A stretch of 64,000 bases of DNA from Trichoplax sp. H2 (lineage: Eukaryota; Placozoa; Uniplacotomia; Trichoplacea). The DNA is taken from positions 310,001-374,000 of the forward strand of contig NOWV01000037.1 in assembly GCA_003344405.1 (NCBI GenBank), given 5' to 3'. Under the pieces are notes generated by a model. The model saw only the letters and a list, made by a program, of their open reading frames with translations. It ran no database searches and was not told the DNA's origin. Below are positions 48,732 through 60,334 of this stretch, in pieces (the stretch's first letter is position 1; every line of letters starts with the position of its first letter). Made by a program: the position numbers and the translations under genes.

Positions 48732-50619
48732 TTAAGCCTTTTGAGCTAAAGCCTCAATGCGATCGGGTACTTTCCCCAATAATGCTGTTTTCTTAACCGT
48801 AAAAGCTTCAGGATCATATAAACAATCAGACATACTATCGCGTCGAACAGGTTGAGCTAATTCATTTGTCCTCCTGGTACATACAGCTCTTAATGAACGC
48901 GAAAGAGGCTTCCATGGTTCAACTTTTTGTATTTGAAATCCTTCCGGCAATATTTTTGGTCGCGCTAGTTCTCGAATACGTGATGATGGATTCGCATGCT
49001 TTGTTGCCTTGCTGATTTCCCAAACTGGATCTCTACAGTTATCTTGACGATGGGTTTTAGGTTGAGATAATCGATCAACACTTAAAGGGATATTACCAAA
49101 AAGGGCTGCCCTCGATACTTCTGTAATATTAGTTCTATCGGGCTCAAACCGTCGATTTAAAGTACTTGGTGTACTAAGTCTTATCAATTTCTCTTCTGTT
49201 AACGGCGACCTTGCACCCTCTCTCGTAAATGGTTGATACTTTCTAAATGTCAAAGAGGCAATAACAATGAATAATGAGCAAAAATATTTATTTTATTTTA
49301 TGAATTCCTAACCACTACCGTACTTAATCATTGTGATAATAGACCTGGTAATACATTTTGGCGTTGCAGTTAATTAGAATTATAAAATATTAGTCGATCT
49401 CATCAACGATTAGAACTTGGATTGAACTAAATAAATCACGTAAAAGAGAGCCATGATAGTAAAAAACTATTTATATTTCCAGTTATAAATGTTCTGTAAG
49501 TAATTAATTACTAATGCTAGCATCTAATGCAAAAAATTATCCATGCAAAGAATCTTTGCATTGAAATTGTAATTAATTTAGGAAACAGCTAGCCTTTCTT
49601 AAAACTCTGATGTACTCGTATACCGTACTTTACGGTTATTTTTACCCTCAATTTACCAATCAACGGAGATGTTATAAAAACGCTGTTACTAGCTTTTATT
49701 TCGAGCTACAATAAAATGGCACTATTATCTGAAAATTTTCACGAGATTGTGATTGAAAAGTATCATGATCTTCAAGGCTGGCATCGACTAAAATTAACTT
49801 TAGAATCTAGCTATTCCAGAGAAGCTCGTTCGATATGTAACCTGATCGATGTGTGCAGTACTACGCTTAAAATTAGGATAGGATACGTTAACTCTCTATT
49901 TAATAAAAATCGCATTTCTATGGCCCTTCTTTACAAAAGCAATCAAAATTATCGATTTACTTACTTATCAGCACCTTCAAGTACAAGTGGTTTCTTCGGT
50001 TCTGCAAGTTGTATAATCCGTGGAGTTGGGTCTTTGTAACGGAGATTCGATCTAAATGAGTTAATTAAGTCGAAATTTTGGTTTTAAATCTGCAGCATCT
50101 GCTTTTACTAATGCTATGATCAATTCGCCTCAAATTATTTTTGTCCATATCTTATCAAACGTTAGAACAATAATTGTGATATTGGTATTAGTCACTATAT
50201 AGTATTAAACAAGGCAAGTGGATATGCTTAGGTAACGACTTACGTAGCAGGTGCAGATTTTGAACGCTCCATGCTCATTAATAAGTGAGTCGCTTCGTCA
50301 ACGTAGATAGGTTTTGGCTCTGATAATGCTAGAATTCGCTGACTTGGCTTAGCTCGTAGGGCGGCCGTACTAATGGGTACTAATGGTTCTTGGTTACCCC
50401 ATGTAACTGGTCTCCTGTATTCCGGAATAAAAAGTAGAATTTAGAATCATGTCTAGGTAGATGCAAAGCGTTCAATTTTTTATGATAATATTCAAAGAAT
50501 TCCATTGAGTAGTAAATATTAATATTAAAATGGCATTATTATCAGATAATTCTATAATCTTGCTAGAATACTAATTTAAATATAGTTGATATAGATAAAT
50601 CAACTTACCAGGTATGCAT
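48732..50619 (-). CDS. THEG-repeat protein (SPMAP2/THEG-like)
   Basis: Related to testicular haploid expressed gene (THEG/SPMAP2) proteins, which in vertebrates are sperm-microtubule or axoneme associated; a ciliary role here is inference. Four exons: 50619-50609, 50414-50244, 50051-49965, 49242-48732. They total 780 nt, giving 259 aa. The first coding exon is only 11 nt (ATG CAT ACC TG), chosen because it gives MHTWRPVTWG in phase and an in-frame TGA lies just upstream. The protein is a series of short RIxxLAxPK-type repeats: QRILALSEPK, PRIIQLAEPKK, KLIRLSTPS, DRLSQPK, SRIRELARPK, NELAQPVR and DRIEALAQ. It is rich in Arg and Pro and lacks membrane segments. The long last exon has a clear polypyrimidine tract and acceptor at 49243. 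The first exon is the weakest part of the model. Confidence 0.8.
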
Positions 50620-53600
50620 TCCGAGATTTCAACCTTTTAATAATCTAAATTGTGTATAAGTAGACAGGCATGAACAATCTTACAAATATTCATCACCTTA
50701 ACATATCCATCAAAACGATACATTTAAATGATTGCTACATTTCGCTTTCTTAGTAATTGTTTATTTTAATCTAAATCACGTCACGTATATCGTGTAGATT
50801 AAAGACTAAAGAATTAGTTTTAATGCAAAGGTATTACTGCTGATATTATGCCATGAATGGTAGCGTGTTATAAAATGAATTTTAGCCTTTTTAATAACAT
50901 TCTAAGCGTAAAGATAGACATATTATCAATCTTAATAGTTACACAAATTAATTTTTATGGCAGAGCTTTTGCATCAATGATTTCTCTAAACTGGTTACTA
51001 TTGACGCAGGTAAGTATGCAATTAAATCTCTATCGAAAATTACGAATATGATCACCTAAAATGCACTGTACTTTCTCTATAAGACGTATCATATCTAATC
51101 TCTATAAGCAATGAAATAGCAGTATAATTATGCTAAATAGTTAAGAAAATCAAACTTACTTGCTACTTAAAACGAACAATCGTGATTTAAAGTCTCCTCG
51201 ATTCAAGTTGATCGACGATATCAGTCACTCTAATTCCACGAGATGATTTCTTAGTCCTTTATGTTGTGATTACAATTCTTAAAAAACTGACATATTAAAG
51301 GTTTTTAATTAATCAGACATAACTCGTGATGCTTTGAGAGGTAACGGAGAAAAACCGACCTAGACCAAAGAAATAAAAATTTGAAATATAGATTATAATA
51401 GGGTGCTACCAAATAATTCGTACTGATTGCCTAATGGGCTGATTTCTATTTAGAAGTAAATCCTTTTTAACAGACTTACCAGAAGATAAGATTTCAAGAT
51501 GATATCTTCAATTAAAATTAATTATTATAGCGCTGTTAATAATTATGTACGGCAAATTGCACGATTACTGGGAGAATAATAATTGTGGTAAAGTCACTTT
51601 CCAAGCCAAATGTATTTATCAAATCCTGTTTGGAAATGATAAACTGCAATTTGAGCAGGCCAAGAGCCAAGATGATCGATGCTTAATGTATCTCAGTAAG
51701 TGACTGCGTTACCATGGAGACGTAAAGGACGCTTGATATCAGCTACATACAGAATAAATAAATTGTAATAATATTCTCTAGTTATTCAGAACCAAACACA
51801 ATCTATTGATTATTAATTTGCTTTGTCGATCAAATAGAATTAGCTATAATAGTTTTAATCATGTGACATAGATACTTTTAGTTGGTTTGGGCTAGGATAT
51901 ATTCTAATTATTTACGGAGAAAACACTTTAACATTGTATCCAAGTATTTAATGAAAGTTTTATGTTCCTGATCCCAAAATTGTGAAGTTTTATTAGGTGT
52001 CTTGCTTTATAGATCAGTCAGAGGTATCACATGATTACAAAGAAATGAGAAAATTTGTTGATTAATCGTCAATTTGTGGTTTATCAATACAATAAGCCTG
52101 AAACTATGAGATTTTTTATAGTAATAATATATGGAATGAATTGAATTTTAACGCACGAATCAGAATTAATACGTATATCATAGCATTAGACTGACGTCAA
52201 TTTATGAGTGAAATCCACATTCTAATCTATCGAATTAACTGTATCTATTGAGTTGATCGATGTGCATATCGCGAAATTCAAATCAACTAAGATACCAATG
52301 ATTTTATCTGCACTTACTTATACCTAAATTTCATAATATACTTTAAATTAAAATAGAAGCAATATTATTCTCCAATTAGCATTTTATGGTGATTGTATCA
52401 AGCATACTTGAAAAGTAAAGATAAGATCATTAGCTAAATAAATGAGCTAATAATAAAATTAGGAAAGAAACACATGTCAAATTATAAAAAGGATTTCTGA
52501 GCTTAACTAGTACGCTTCCATTGATTTTAATAGCTATTATAATTATTGAAATGGTTATTCAGATTGGCCGACTACGTAATTCATCTACACATGCAAACAC
52601 TACTTGCATAATCAAATTAGTTTGATGCAAAATAAAGCTTCAATACTTGTTCTAGTATATACTGTACACTAATAGTGTAGCACAGACTCCTGATAATATA
52701 CAATACGATAAAAATGTCATGCAGCTAATCATATTATCACTGATACTAGCTACTATATACCAACATTGCAATTGCATGTTGAAATGAAATAAATTTGTTC
52801 GGTACCAACTTGGCACTAGAAATCTTCTATAGCGTCTTGTAAAGGACCTCTACCGATACACGCCACCTAGATTGCTTACATTATTTAAAGTAATTTTTAT
52901 TCGTTAATACTAGTATAAAATCATCTATCTATAACTAATTGTTTTGAATTTTTTATGGAATTAAGTCGTATCCGCACCATACTAGAGATCCTCTATAGCG
53001 CCTCTACAAAGACATGATGTAATATATTTGCAATATATTTAAAATAATTTCTATTCGTTAATACATGTCTAAGATGATACGCCTGTAACTAATTGTTCTT
53101 AATTATTTTATTGAATTCTACCATAAAATATCTGCTTCAGATCTAATTAAGAGTATTAATACTGTTTAAGATATAATAACCATGCTGGATAACTTATTCA
53201 TAATATAAAATTCATAGAAGATAATAGCTTAAATTCTTTTCTGATATAACACCTATGGTATCTTATAAATTAATTTATGCATTCAGTCATCGTAGAAGCT
53301 AAAGTTACTAAAGAATATCAATCTACCCTTACTCTTACTGAATACTGCATACAAAATGCTTCATGGGGTAAGTAGGAATTACTTATTTTCAATGAATAGC
53401 AAATTGTAGTTAGTCAATTTTGATAAACCTATAAGTGGCCAACTGGATTCATTATAAGATATTACTAGAAGAGCTTTCTGATTTCTTAGTTTACCATTAT
53501 TTCATATTTTGTACTAATCACATAATGTTAATGAAATTAGACATAATTAGCAATAACATGAAGCAATCATGATATGAAACTGTCTGCACCTAAACCTAAA

Positions 53601-55282
53601 TTTAAGATTTCGTAAGATAGATACCGTAGTTTGTTTGTTAAATTTATATCGTACATTTACTGATTATGTACGCATGCTAACGGTTTCAATTAAACAGTAA
53701 TAAAATCGTTGAATGCATCAACGTTTACTGCTATAGTACGTTAACATTTTAGTAGCTAAATTTGTTTGAAAGATAAATTTTTTCGATTACTTTTACCTAA
53801 TATAGTAACCTTACAAATCCAAATATTCTTGATAGACTATCTATGAATATATTAGCAAATTCTATAAAATACACTATATGGATGAACTTAGTTTATGCCT
53901 ACAATAATAATCTACTGGCGTGAGTGATTTATTCGAAATCAGTAACTAAACAACAAATTTAATAGTAACTTGTTGGAAATGTTAGAATAGATTTTATTCT
54001 CTCGCTCAGGATCTTAGTTACGTCGATATCAATCTGTTTCAACGTTGAAAAAGAAATCAAAGTAGATACTTTGACTTTATCTTAAAATCAAAGCATTTTT
54101 GTAGAATATTAGTATTAACTATCAATTTTATTTTTAAACGTTTCAGTGCAATTAAAGTTCAGTTCTGCATGGATAGTACGAACTTTTTGATCTATTGATT
54201 AACATTACCTCTTTTAAAACTATGAACGTTAATTGATGACAGTACAAACATCTCGATAGATATGTATAACCTCTCTACATAAGTTTTGGAGTGATATATT
54301 ACTAGAACGAAGTTTACGAGATGTAATATCAAATTATTCGAATTTATTTATTCAACTAAGACCTAGTTTAAGGATGTTAGTACTAAATCTTTGCTTTCTG
54401 CCGCAAAAGTAATTTCATTTCTTATATATCTTGTTACAGTTAAAATTTTTCACACATTAGGCATCCATAAAAATGAAACTAGATTAGTACGAAGCTCATA
54501 AATCCTCTTAAATAATTGCAAAGGAAATACGAGTCTCTCACGTATTTAATCTACGCTCCGAGTTTTGATATCTATCAAGCATAGCAGTTTTAATTACCAG
54601 TTTTTTTTAATATTTATCGTTTACGTGATCACATGTTTATTAAAGATGAAAGACGTCGAATCATACTCATATAATTACTCATTAGTTACAATTAATAGTA
54701 ATAAATATAATTATTATGCTACTACTGGCATATTTTTAGTTCATATCAATTTTTGCAAGCAGGTCGCTCTTATATCGTTAACGAAGAATAGCAAAATGCA
54801 ATTATAGAACAATAGACTTGCGATCAAACTATGATAGCTATGTTGAATACTACGTGTATCACACTATAGAAAATGATGTTACAATAAAGTTGCATCTGGT
54901 TAATGCAGCTAATTTGGTTTACAGTTAGTCACGAAATTTCCGCAAGCATGATACGAATTTGTGATTCCAAAATCCTAAACCAGATGACGACTACCGTACT
55001 GCTGATCAGATCATAACCGTATAAAATTATAATACAGAGGTTGACTATATCTTCAACACCAAACTGCGAAACTAATGCCAATAATGTAAATCAGATATGA
55101 TTCAATCTACATGTTAGTGGTGTATACATACATGAAAAAAAATCGAAATCACTATCATCATGTCTATTAAGATGGAAGCATCAGCCTGTAAAAAAAGGAA
55201 TGCTATTTATGAAGAGGGTATCATTAAAATTACTTTTCAGGTTTCCTTATTTTATAGCTAAATAAAATGTATAATAACAAAA
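50620..55282. other. Unannotated AT-rich interval
   Basis: No gene was recognised in these 4.7 kb on either strand. A diverged two-copy direct repeat at about 52812-53125 is listed separately. The open frame at 50857-51051 is hydrophobic and short, with no family resemblance. Confidence 0.45.
52812..53125. repeat. Diverged two-copy tandem repeat, period about 166
   Basis: ACTAGAAATCTTCTATAGCG at about 52815 returns as ACTAGAGATCCTCTATAGCG at 52981. The copies continue in parallel through a TTTTTATTCGTTAATAC segment and a TAACTAATTGTT segment. No coding potential. Confidence 0.75.
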
Positions 55283-56680
55283 TCACTGGTATAGTAATTC
55301 TAATACTGTATTCTTAATGGTGTTGAATTCATCCACAGTAGCTTGCAATAGTGATGTTTGTACTATCTTGACAACATGATCTTTCATGCAAGATTCATTA
55401 GGCAAGATACTATTGATAGTGTCCTTGTCCAAGCTGCCTCCCGTTAGATCTTGTTTATTTAGTAACAGAACAAATTTCGTTTTTTCTAATTTTAAGCCAT
55501 CGTTATCAAATAATTTTTGTAATTCTAGGCGAACAGCTGGAAAGTTTGATGAATCTGAAGCATCAATTACAAATACCAGAACACCAGTGCCAGGTAAATA
55601 TGTATACCAGTATTTTGACATACTCCCACCGACTAAAATAGAAAATATAAAGAGATATATCGATGCTTAAGATCAGAAATTTATAATCTTTAGTTCTAGT
55701 AAGAATCTACTTTAAGTCCATTTATTAATTATGATTATCGTTATAAACGATAGTATGATGAAGTTAAAATCAATTATAGAAAGTATCCATTGGGGCGCGT
55801 AGGTTAATATCATGATTTAAGTCAGTGCACATGTAAATAATTAATTCACCTGATCGAGCAGTATTTTTTTGTTTTTGTTATCATAGGAGAAGTGTAATAG
55901 AATATCATTTACTAACGGTTACATACGAATTTGAAGTAAGTAGTTTGAATTAATAATCCGATTCTAAAGAAATGTGATATGGATTGTGATCCAACAGTAA
56001 ATAGATTACCATCTTCATTCTATTTTTAAAAAATTCTCCCTTTGTTGACACGGATCTGCGTGTTAAGTGTATTAATATTAATCGTGATGACATATAAAGG
56101 AAGGAATCTACCAGATTGAATGCCTAGTACTGTCTGGATTAAATCGATGTCTGAAAACAGTTCTACATTCTTTAGCAATAATATTTTATCTAATACTATT
56201 AGTGATAAGCGTATGGCTTAATGCATTCTTTCATTAATAGATAGAAGTCTTAATTTCATAAAAAAGTTAATGCAATCGTATATATATTTAGTCAACGTGA
56301 TATGGTTACCACGTAACTTACGTACTTTCCCAAATTTCGACAGTTTTACCATCCATGGACATATTTTTAATGTTGAAACCATTGGTTGGTTCATATTCGG
56401 TTTTTGCTTCATCATAAATGAATCTAGCAACCATGCTACTCTTACCACTAGCCGGTAAACCTAGCGCTAAAACTTTGTTGGAATTCCCTTTGCGGTATTC
56501 ATCAAACTCCGCGGTAGCTTCCTCAATTTCCTCAGTTTCTTTCAATTCTTCTTCATGACTTGTTGTTGGCCGCTGATACCATTTATAAAGTATATAAGCT
56601 AAAGTAGCGCCACCAACGGCACATAAAGCCATTTTTTCCCCTTTACTAAGTGATTGAAATCGTTCCATTATTGCCGACAT
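55283..56680 (-). CDS. Membrane-anchored ARF-like GTPase, ARL9/ARL10 type
   Basis: Small GTPase of the ARF-like family. Two exons, 56680-56326 and 55632-55283, total 705 nt and give 234 aa (human ARL10 is about 244). Residues about 17-35 form a hydrophobic anchor (MALCAVGGATLAYILYKWY), followed by an acidic linker rich in Glu, as in ARL10. The P-loop is GLPASGKS (about 74-81). The switch I threonine region is PTNGFN. At the exon junction the DxxGQ switch II motif is replaced by WEIGGS, as in ARL9/10, so the catalytic glutamine is missing. VLVFVIDASD and the guanine-specifying NKQD are intact. The splice (A|gtacgt to tag|TC) was fixed by phase and by recovery of the EIGGS motif. It was considered as SRPRB, but the linker, NGFN and EIGGS fit ARL9/10 better. 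Confidence 0.8.
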
Positions 56681-57611
56681 GATTCAACTTACTGCGATTT
56701 TAGCCTGTTTGATAGTGAGCTTTGGACAACAGCTCACTCTGATTAATTACCTCTCTTTCTTAACGGAGGACGGTTGGTTGTCGTTATGGCGACCAGGCGA
56801 TCGTCCATCGGACGCACCCATTTTGAGTGGAGAGTGGATGCTACTAGTACCATTAATTGCTGGTATGTACTACCGTAAGTAGCATAAGTACCATGGTAGA
56901 TCACTAATGGTATAGTAGGTGCCACTGTCGCGTTTCTGCAGTACGCTGTCAGAAACGTAGAGGTAGAGTAGGAAAAAGATTGTTTTTGCCTTGATATACT
57001 CTCTTCCATACGGTGGGCCAAAATTATGGGCCACCGTTGTTTCAAGATCTTAGTTCATTTCTTTTAAACTTGGCAAATTTACTTAGACAAGTATAATATA
57101 GGGATAGAGCCGTTTCAGCGGCATTTTGGGATATGTCATCGGGTAATGATTCAGTATGACATCTTATACACTGCAGATACAACAGCCCATTTGAAAATAA
57201 ATCTGACGTAGTGTATACTAGAGACCCTTAGAGAGAGACATGACAATCTACTGTTAAAATACAGCCATGGACTACCAGAAAAAGACCTACATCGAGCCAT
57301 GGACCGCTAACAGAAAACTTTTTTTACTTTTACTTACCGTCATCTAGGCTTCAACATTTCTTGCCCCGGTCCATCCTTCCAGTAGTCCACGACTGCTACC
57401 ATTCTGTGACTGTACATGTACAGTGTACAGTGTACAGCTGTACAGTACAGTCAATTTTTGCTTCTCCTACTGTACAGTACTGTACCGTACTGTACCAGTA
57501 CTGTCGTGATTGCCTGACCTCCTGCTAGGACTGGCTCCTGCTAATCACTGCTAAAGCTAAAAGCTCCTCCATGGTAAACTTCATTTGAAATCAATAGAAG
57601 TCGACAAAAGA
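56681..57611. promoter_or_regulatory. Divergent ARL/CAMLG intergenic region
   Basis: About 930 bases between two divergent start codons. It contains a dense GTAC palindrome tract (about 57412-57504) and GC-richer sequence. A plus-strand 67-codon open frame (56679-56882) overlaps the ARL start codon and is treated under findings, not called. Confidence 0.4.
57412..57504. repeat. GTAC-rich palindromic tract
   Basis: Overlapping CTGTACAG, GTACAGTGTACAG and TACTGTACAGTACTGTACCG-type sequences, able to fold back on themselves at many registers. Similar tracts lie at about 23655-23745, 24405-24580, 61280-61375 and 61500-61570. Confidence 0.8.
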
Positions 57612-60334
57612 ATGGCAACTAATGCCGATTTGAATATTGACCAACGTATTGAAAAGAGACAGCCCATAAATCCCCAATCGAGAAGGCGAAAAATACTAGC
57701 AAATGCAAGCAATCGATTAAATTTTATATTAGGGGGTGAAAAACCGTCGACTGCATGTGATCATATCACTCAACCTGCTGGTAAGAGTCATTCATCAGCT
57801 GATGTTGCATCCAAGGCAACTGATTTATTACAGCAAGATAAATTGAATCAAAGCCAAAATGAAATTCCAAATTTAACTCAAGATAATAATGGTACTGGCA
57901 ATGTTAGCCATGATACAGTTACTAAAGAATCACCGAGTTCTATTCATGATCAATGGCTAGAGATGAAGAGAAAATCATCAGCATCTTTTGCTTTGCCTTG
58001 GACTGGCTTGATTCATGTCTGTCTGATAGTGGGTACTGCATGCCTCGTCGCATTGGTCAAGTTGCATTATTTTGATAATTTCTTACAACACTATTTAGAT
58101 AAGGTAAGAATACAACTTGATAGCTTCATCATCATGCCATCTTTATTGCACGATGATAGTAGGATGCATTGCATCAGCCGCAATATCTGATTGATCATTG
58201 CGTTAACTACATCCAATTAGATCGAGGTACAGCATTCTAGACAGTAAATTACTCCTTGATTATAAAGGCCGTAATAATGCAGTCCGAGATACCTGATGGG
58301 TATCAATCCTACCAGGTTGGATCGATTAGATATTAATACAATAGATATCTACCTCAATAATTCTCCATTTCTTAGAGTCACTGATGTTCGTATTTCAATG
58401 CTAAATTTGATTCCAATATTATCTTTCTTAAGTTTAATATCCCTCGAAAAATTGTGTGAGTTCTGCTTGTTACTACCAGCTGTGGTGTGTGGTCATTTCT
58501 GACAATATCTAGCTCTAATATCGTATCATAAAATAGTCTCTATTGATGTAGTTGATTAGCTGTAGTAAAAGCAAAATATTATTCTATTCCTCTTCTTTTA
58601 CTGAAACTGCTTACAAGTTCATCCCCAAAATCAAGTCCATGACTATCCACCAAATTTAGCTTAAAGTATTGACATTTGTAGAGGAAAATTGCTATTCTAC
58701 AAAATGTCCACTACTGTAAACTGAAATATTGTGGTCATTTGCTCGATTTTTCAGATACCTTAATTTAAATAATCTTATTTCCAAGTTATTAAAATATACA
58801 GCATTCAAAAGTTGAGAGGACTCGCTCAATATTTTTCACCTCAAATAAGATATCGGTGTAAGCTTAAATTAATACCTACAGTATGTCTTATTTCAAAACT
58901 TGATTATTCAAAGTATAAGCTGTATGTATAGATTATGAACTTTAATTTGAAATAAGACAGTCTTTTCTAATCTACGTGCCTATCCTGGATTTTGAACGGC
59001 TAAACAAGATACTATTTGAGTATCATTTTGCTCCATTTTAGAATATATCTTCGGGGTGTTGTTTGTAACTTGATATATGCGCGTATACAGTACATCTGCA
59101 TACCTGTGATCAAAGGAATTTTTTTATCACTGGTTTACCGTCTAGCATTTCACTATTTGTATATTTCTAGTCTTAGAAAATTTTCAGCTGCACTTATTAT
59201 AGTTGTATAAACGATGCTATTGTCTATTAGTTACAGAAGATAAAGATGACATTACATCATTTGTAAATAGTTAGTATCAACTAGGTGACTAAAACATACA
59301 GATTATGCGTACAGGTGCAGCTGTTTTTTTGTAATTAACGTTCGAGATAAGTTGATGTTTATCGTTCGATTAATGAGCTATTGAGTTAAGTGGTTGCTCC
59401 AGAAGGATATCTTTTCTATTCTGGGAAAAAACGTTGTTGCTATTTTTATCGTATTTTGTTTATCTTTGAAGATAGTTTGCCTATTAATAGCTAATAACAC
59501 CAGATTCAATGCTTTTTACTATAGCCTATCATTCTTCCCTTTCTTGTGCTAACGTTTCTACTGGTACTAATGGATTATGTTGCATCGGTAAGATTAATAT
59601 ATGTGCAAATATGTGTAGCTATCAATTCTACTGAACTTAGTTATATTACAATTCGTGTACGATGTATCTGGTGTAGTTGTCTTAATATTAGAATTTTCGT
59701 GATATAGCCTAAATTTGTGGTAATTGATCTTCTTTGTTTGAATTTTAACTTATAATAGAAAGGTGAACAGTCTACCTGGCAATTGGTAGCGAAATACTGT
59801 CTGAAACTATTTAAATATTATTCACTATATCTATTTGTATTTGTTATAGTTTGTTCATTACATCAAGGTAATTACAACAAAAGATAGTTGAGAATTCATC
59901 ACTCTCTGAAGACGTAACCTTTCTACAATGATTCAATATTTACAGACTGATCTAATATCATTTGTGCGATGTAACCCGTAGAGGCCTACATGATCTATTC
60001 ATTTAATTTAAAAATTATCTTTATGCGCTATAAAAGACGAATAGACCAGATATAGAAGGCGCTCCAAGTAGTAAAGTAATAGCAACTAATGGAAGACCTT
60101 TATAAATGGTATGACGTTGTTACTGTTTCTATTTTGTTTCCATTTGTAATACAAATTGACATTGGCTGTTTTAATGTTTGGACCACTTATGAAGTGTTCG
60201 TTCAACGTCAGTTGTATACCGGTTTACGAGTAGATGATCGCCGTCTAATGGATTATATACTTTATTCCGAACGAATTATTGAAGATAGAATAGATCGCAT
60301 TCATATCTATTTTAGCGAACGCGATATAAGTTGA
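57612..60334 (+). CDS. CAMLG: CAMLG / GET2-type receptor subunit (3' end uncertain)
   Basis: CAMLG (CAML) pairs with WRB/GET1 as the ER receptor that accepts tail-anchored proteins from TRC40/GET3. Exon 1, 57612-58103, starts with the first ATG (MATNADL) and carries the diagnostic basic GET3-binding motif SRRRKILANASNRLNFILGG (about residues 25-44), then a polar low-complexity linker, and TM1 (GLIHVCLIVGTACLVALVKL). Likely further in-phase exons are 59525-59587 (TM2, PIILPFLVLTFLLVLMDYVA), 59850-59867 (FVHYIK) and 60083-60334 (MEDLYKWYDVV then TM3). The segment between TM2 and TM3 is shorter than in vertebrates, and the last exon runs about 50 residues past the usual end. Near 60055-60090 family-like residues appear in two frames (see findings), so the 3' half needs transcript support. 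Length cannot be fixed. Confidence 0.65.

Noticed and set aside
55283-56680. Assignment as signal recognition particle receptor beta subunit
   Set aside because: The N-terminal anchor fits, but the PTNGFN, EIGGS and NKQD context and length match ARL9/ARL10 better.
57585-57611. Upstream extension of CAMLG to 57585
   Set aside because: That start codon is TTG. The first ATG in frame is at 57612 and leaves the conserved basic motif intact.
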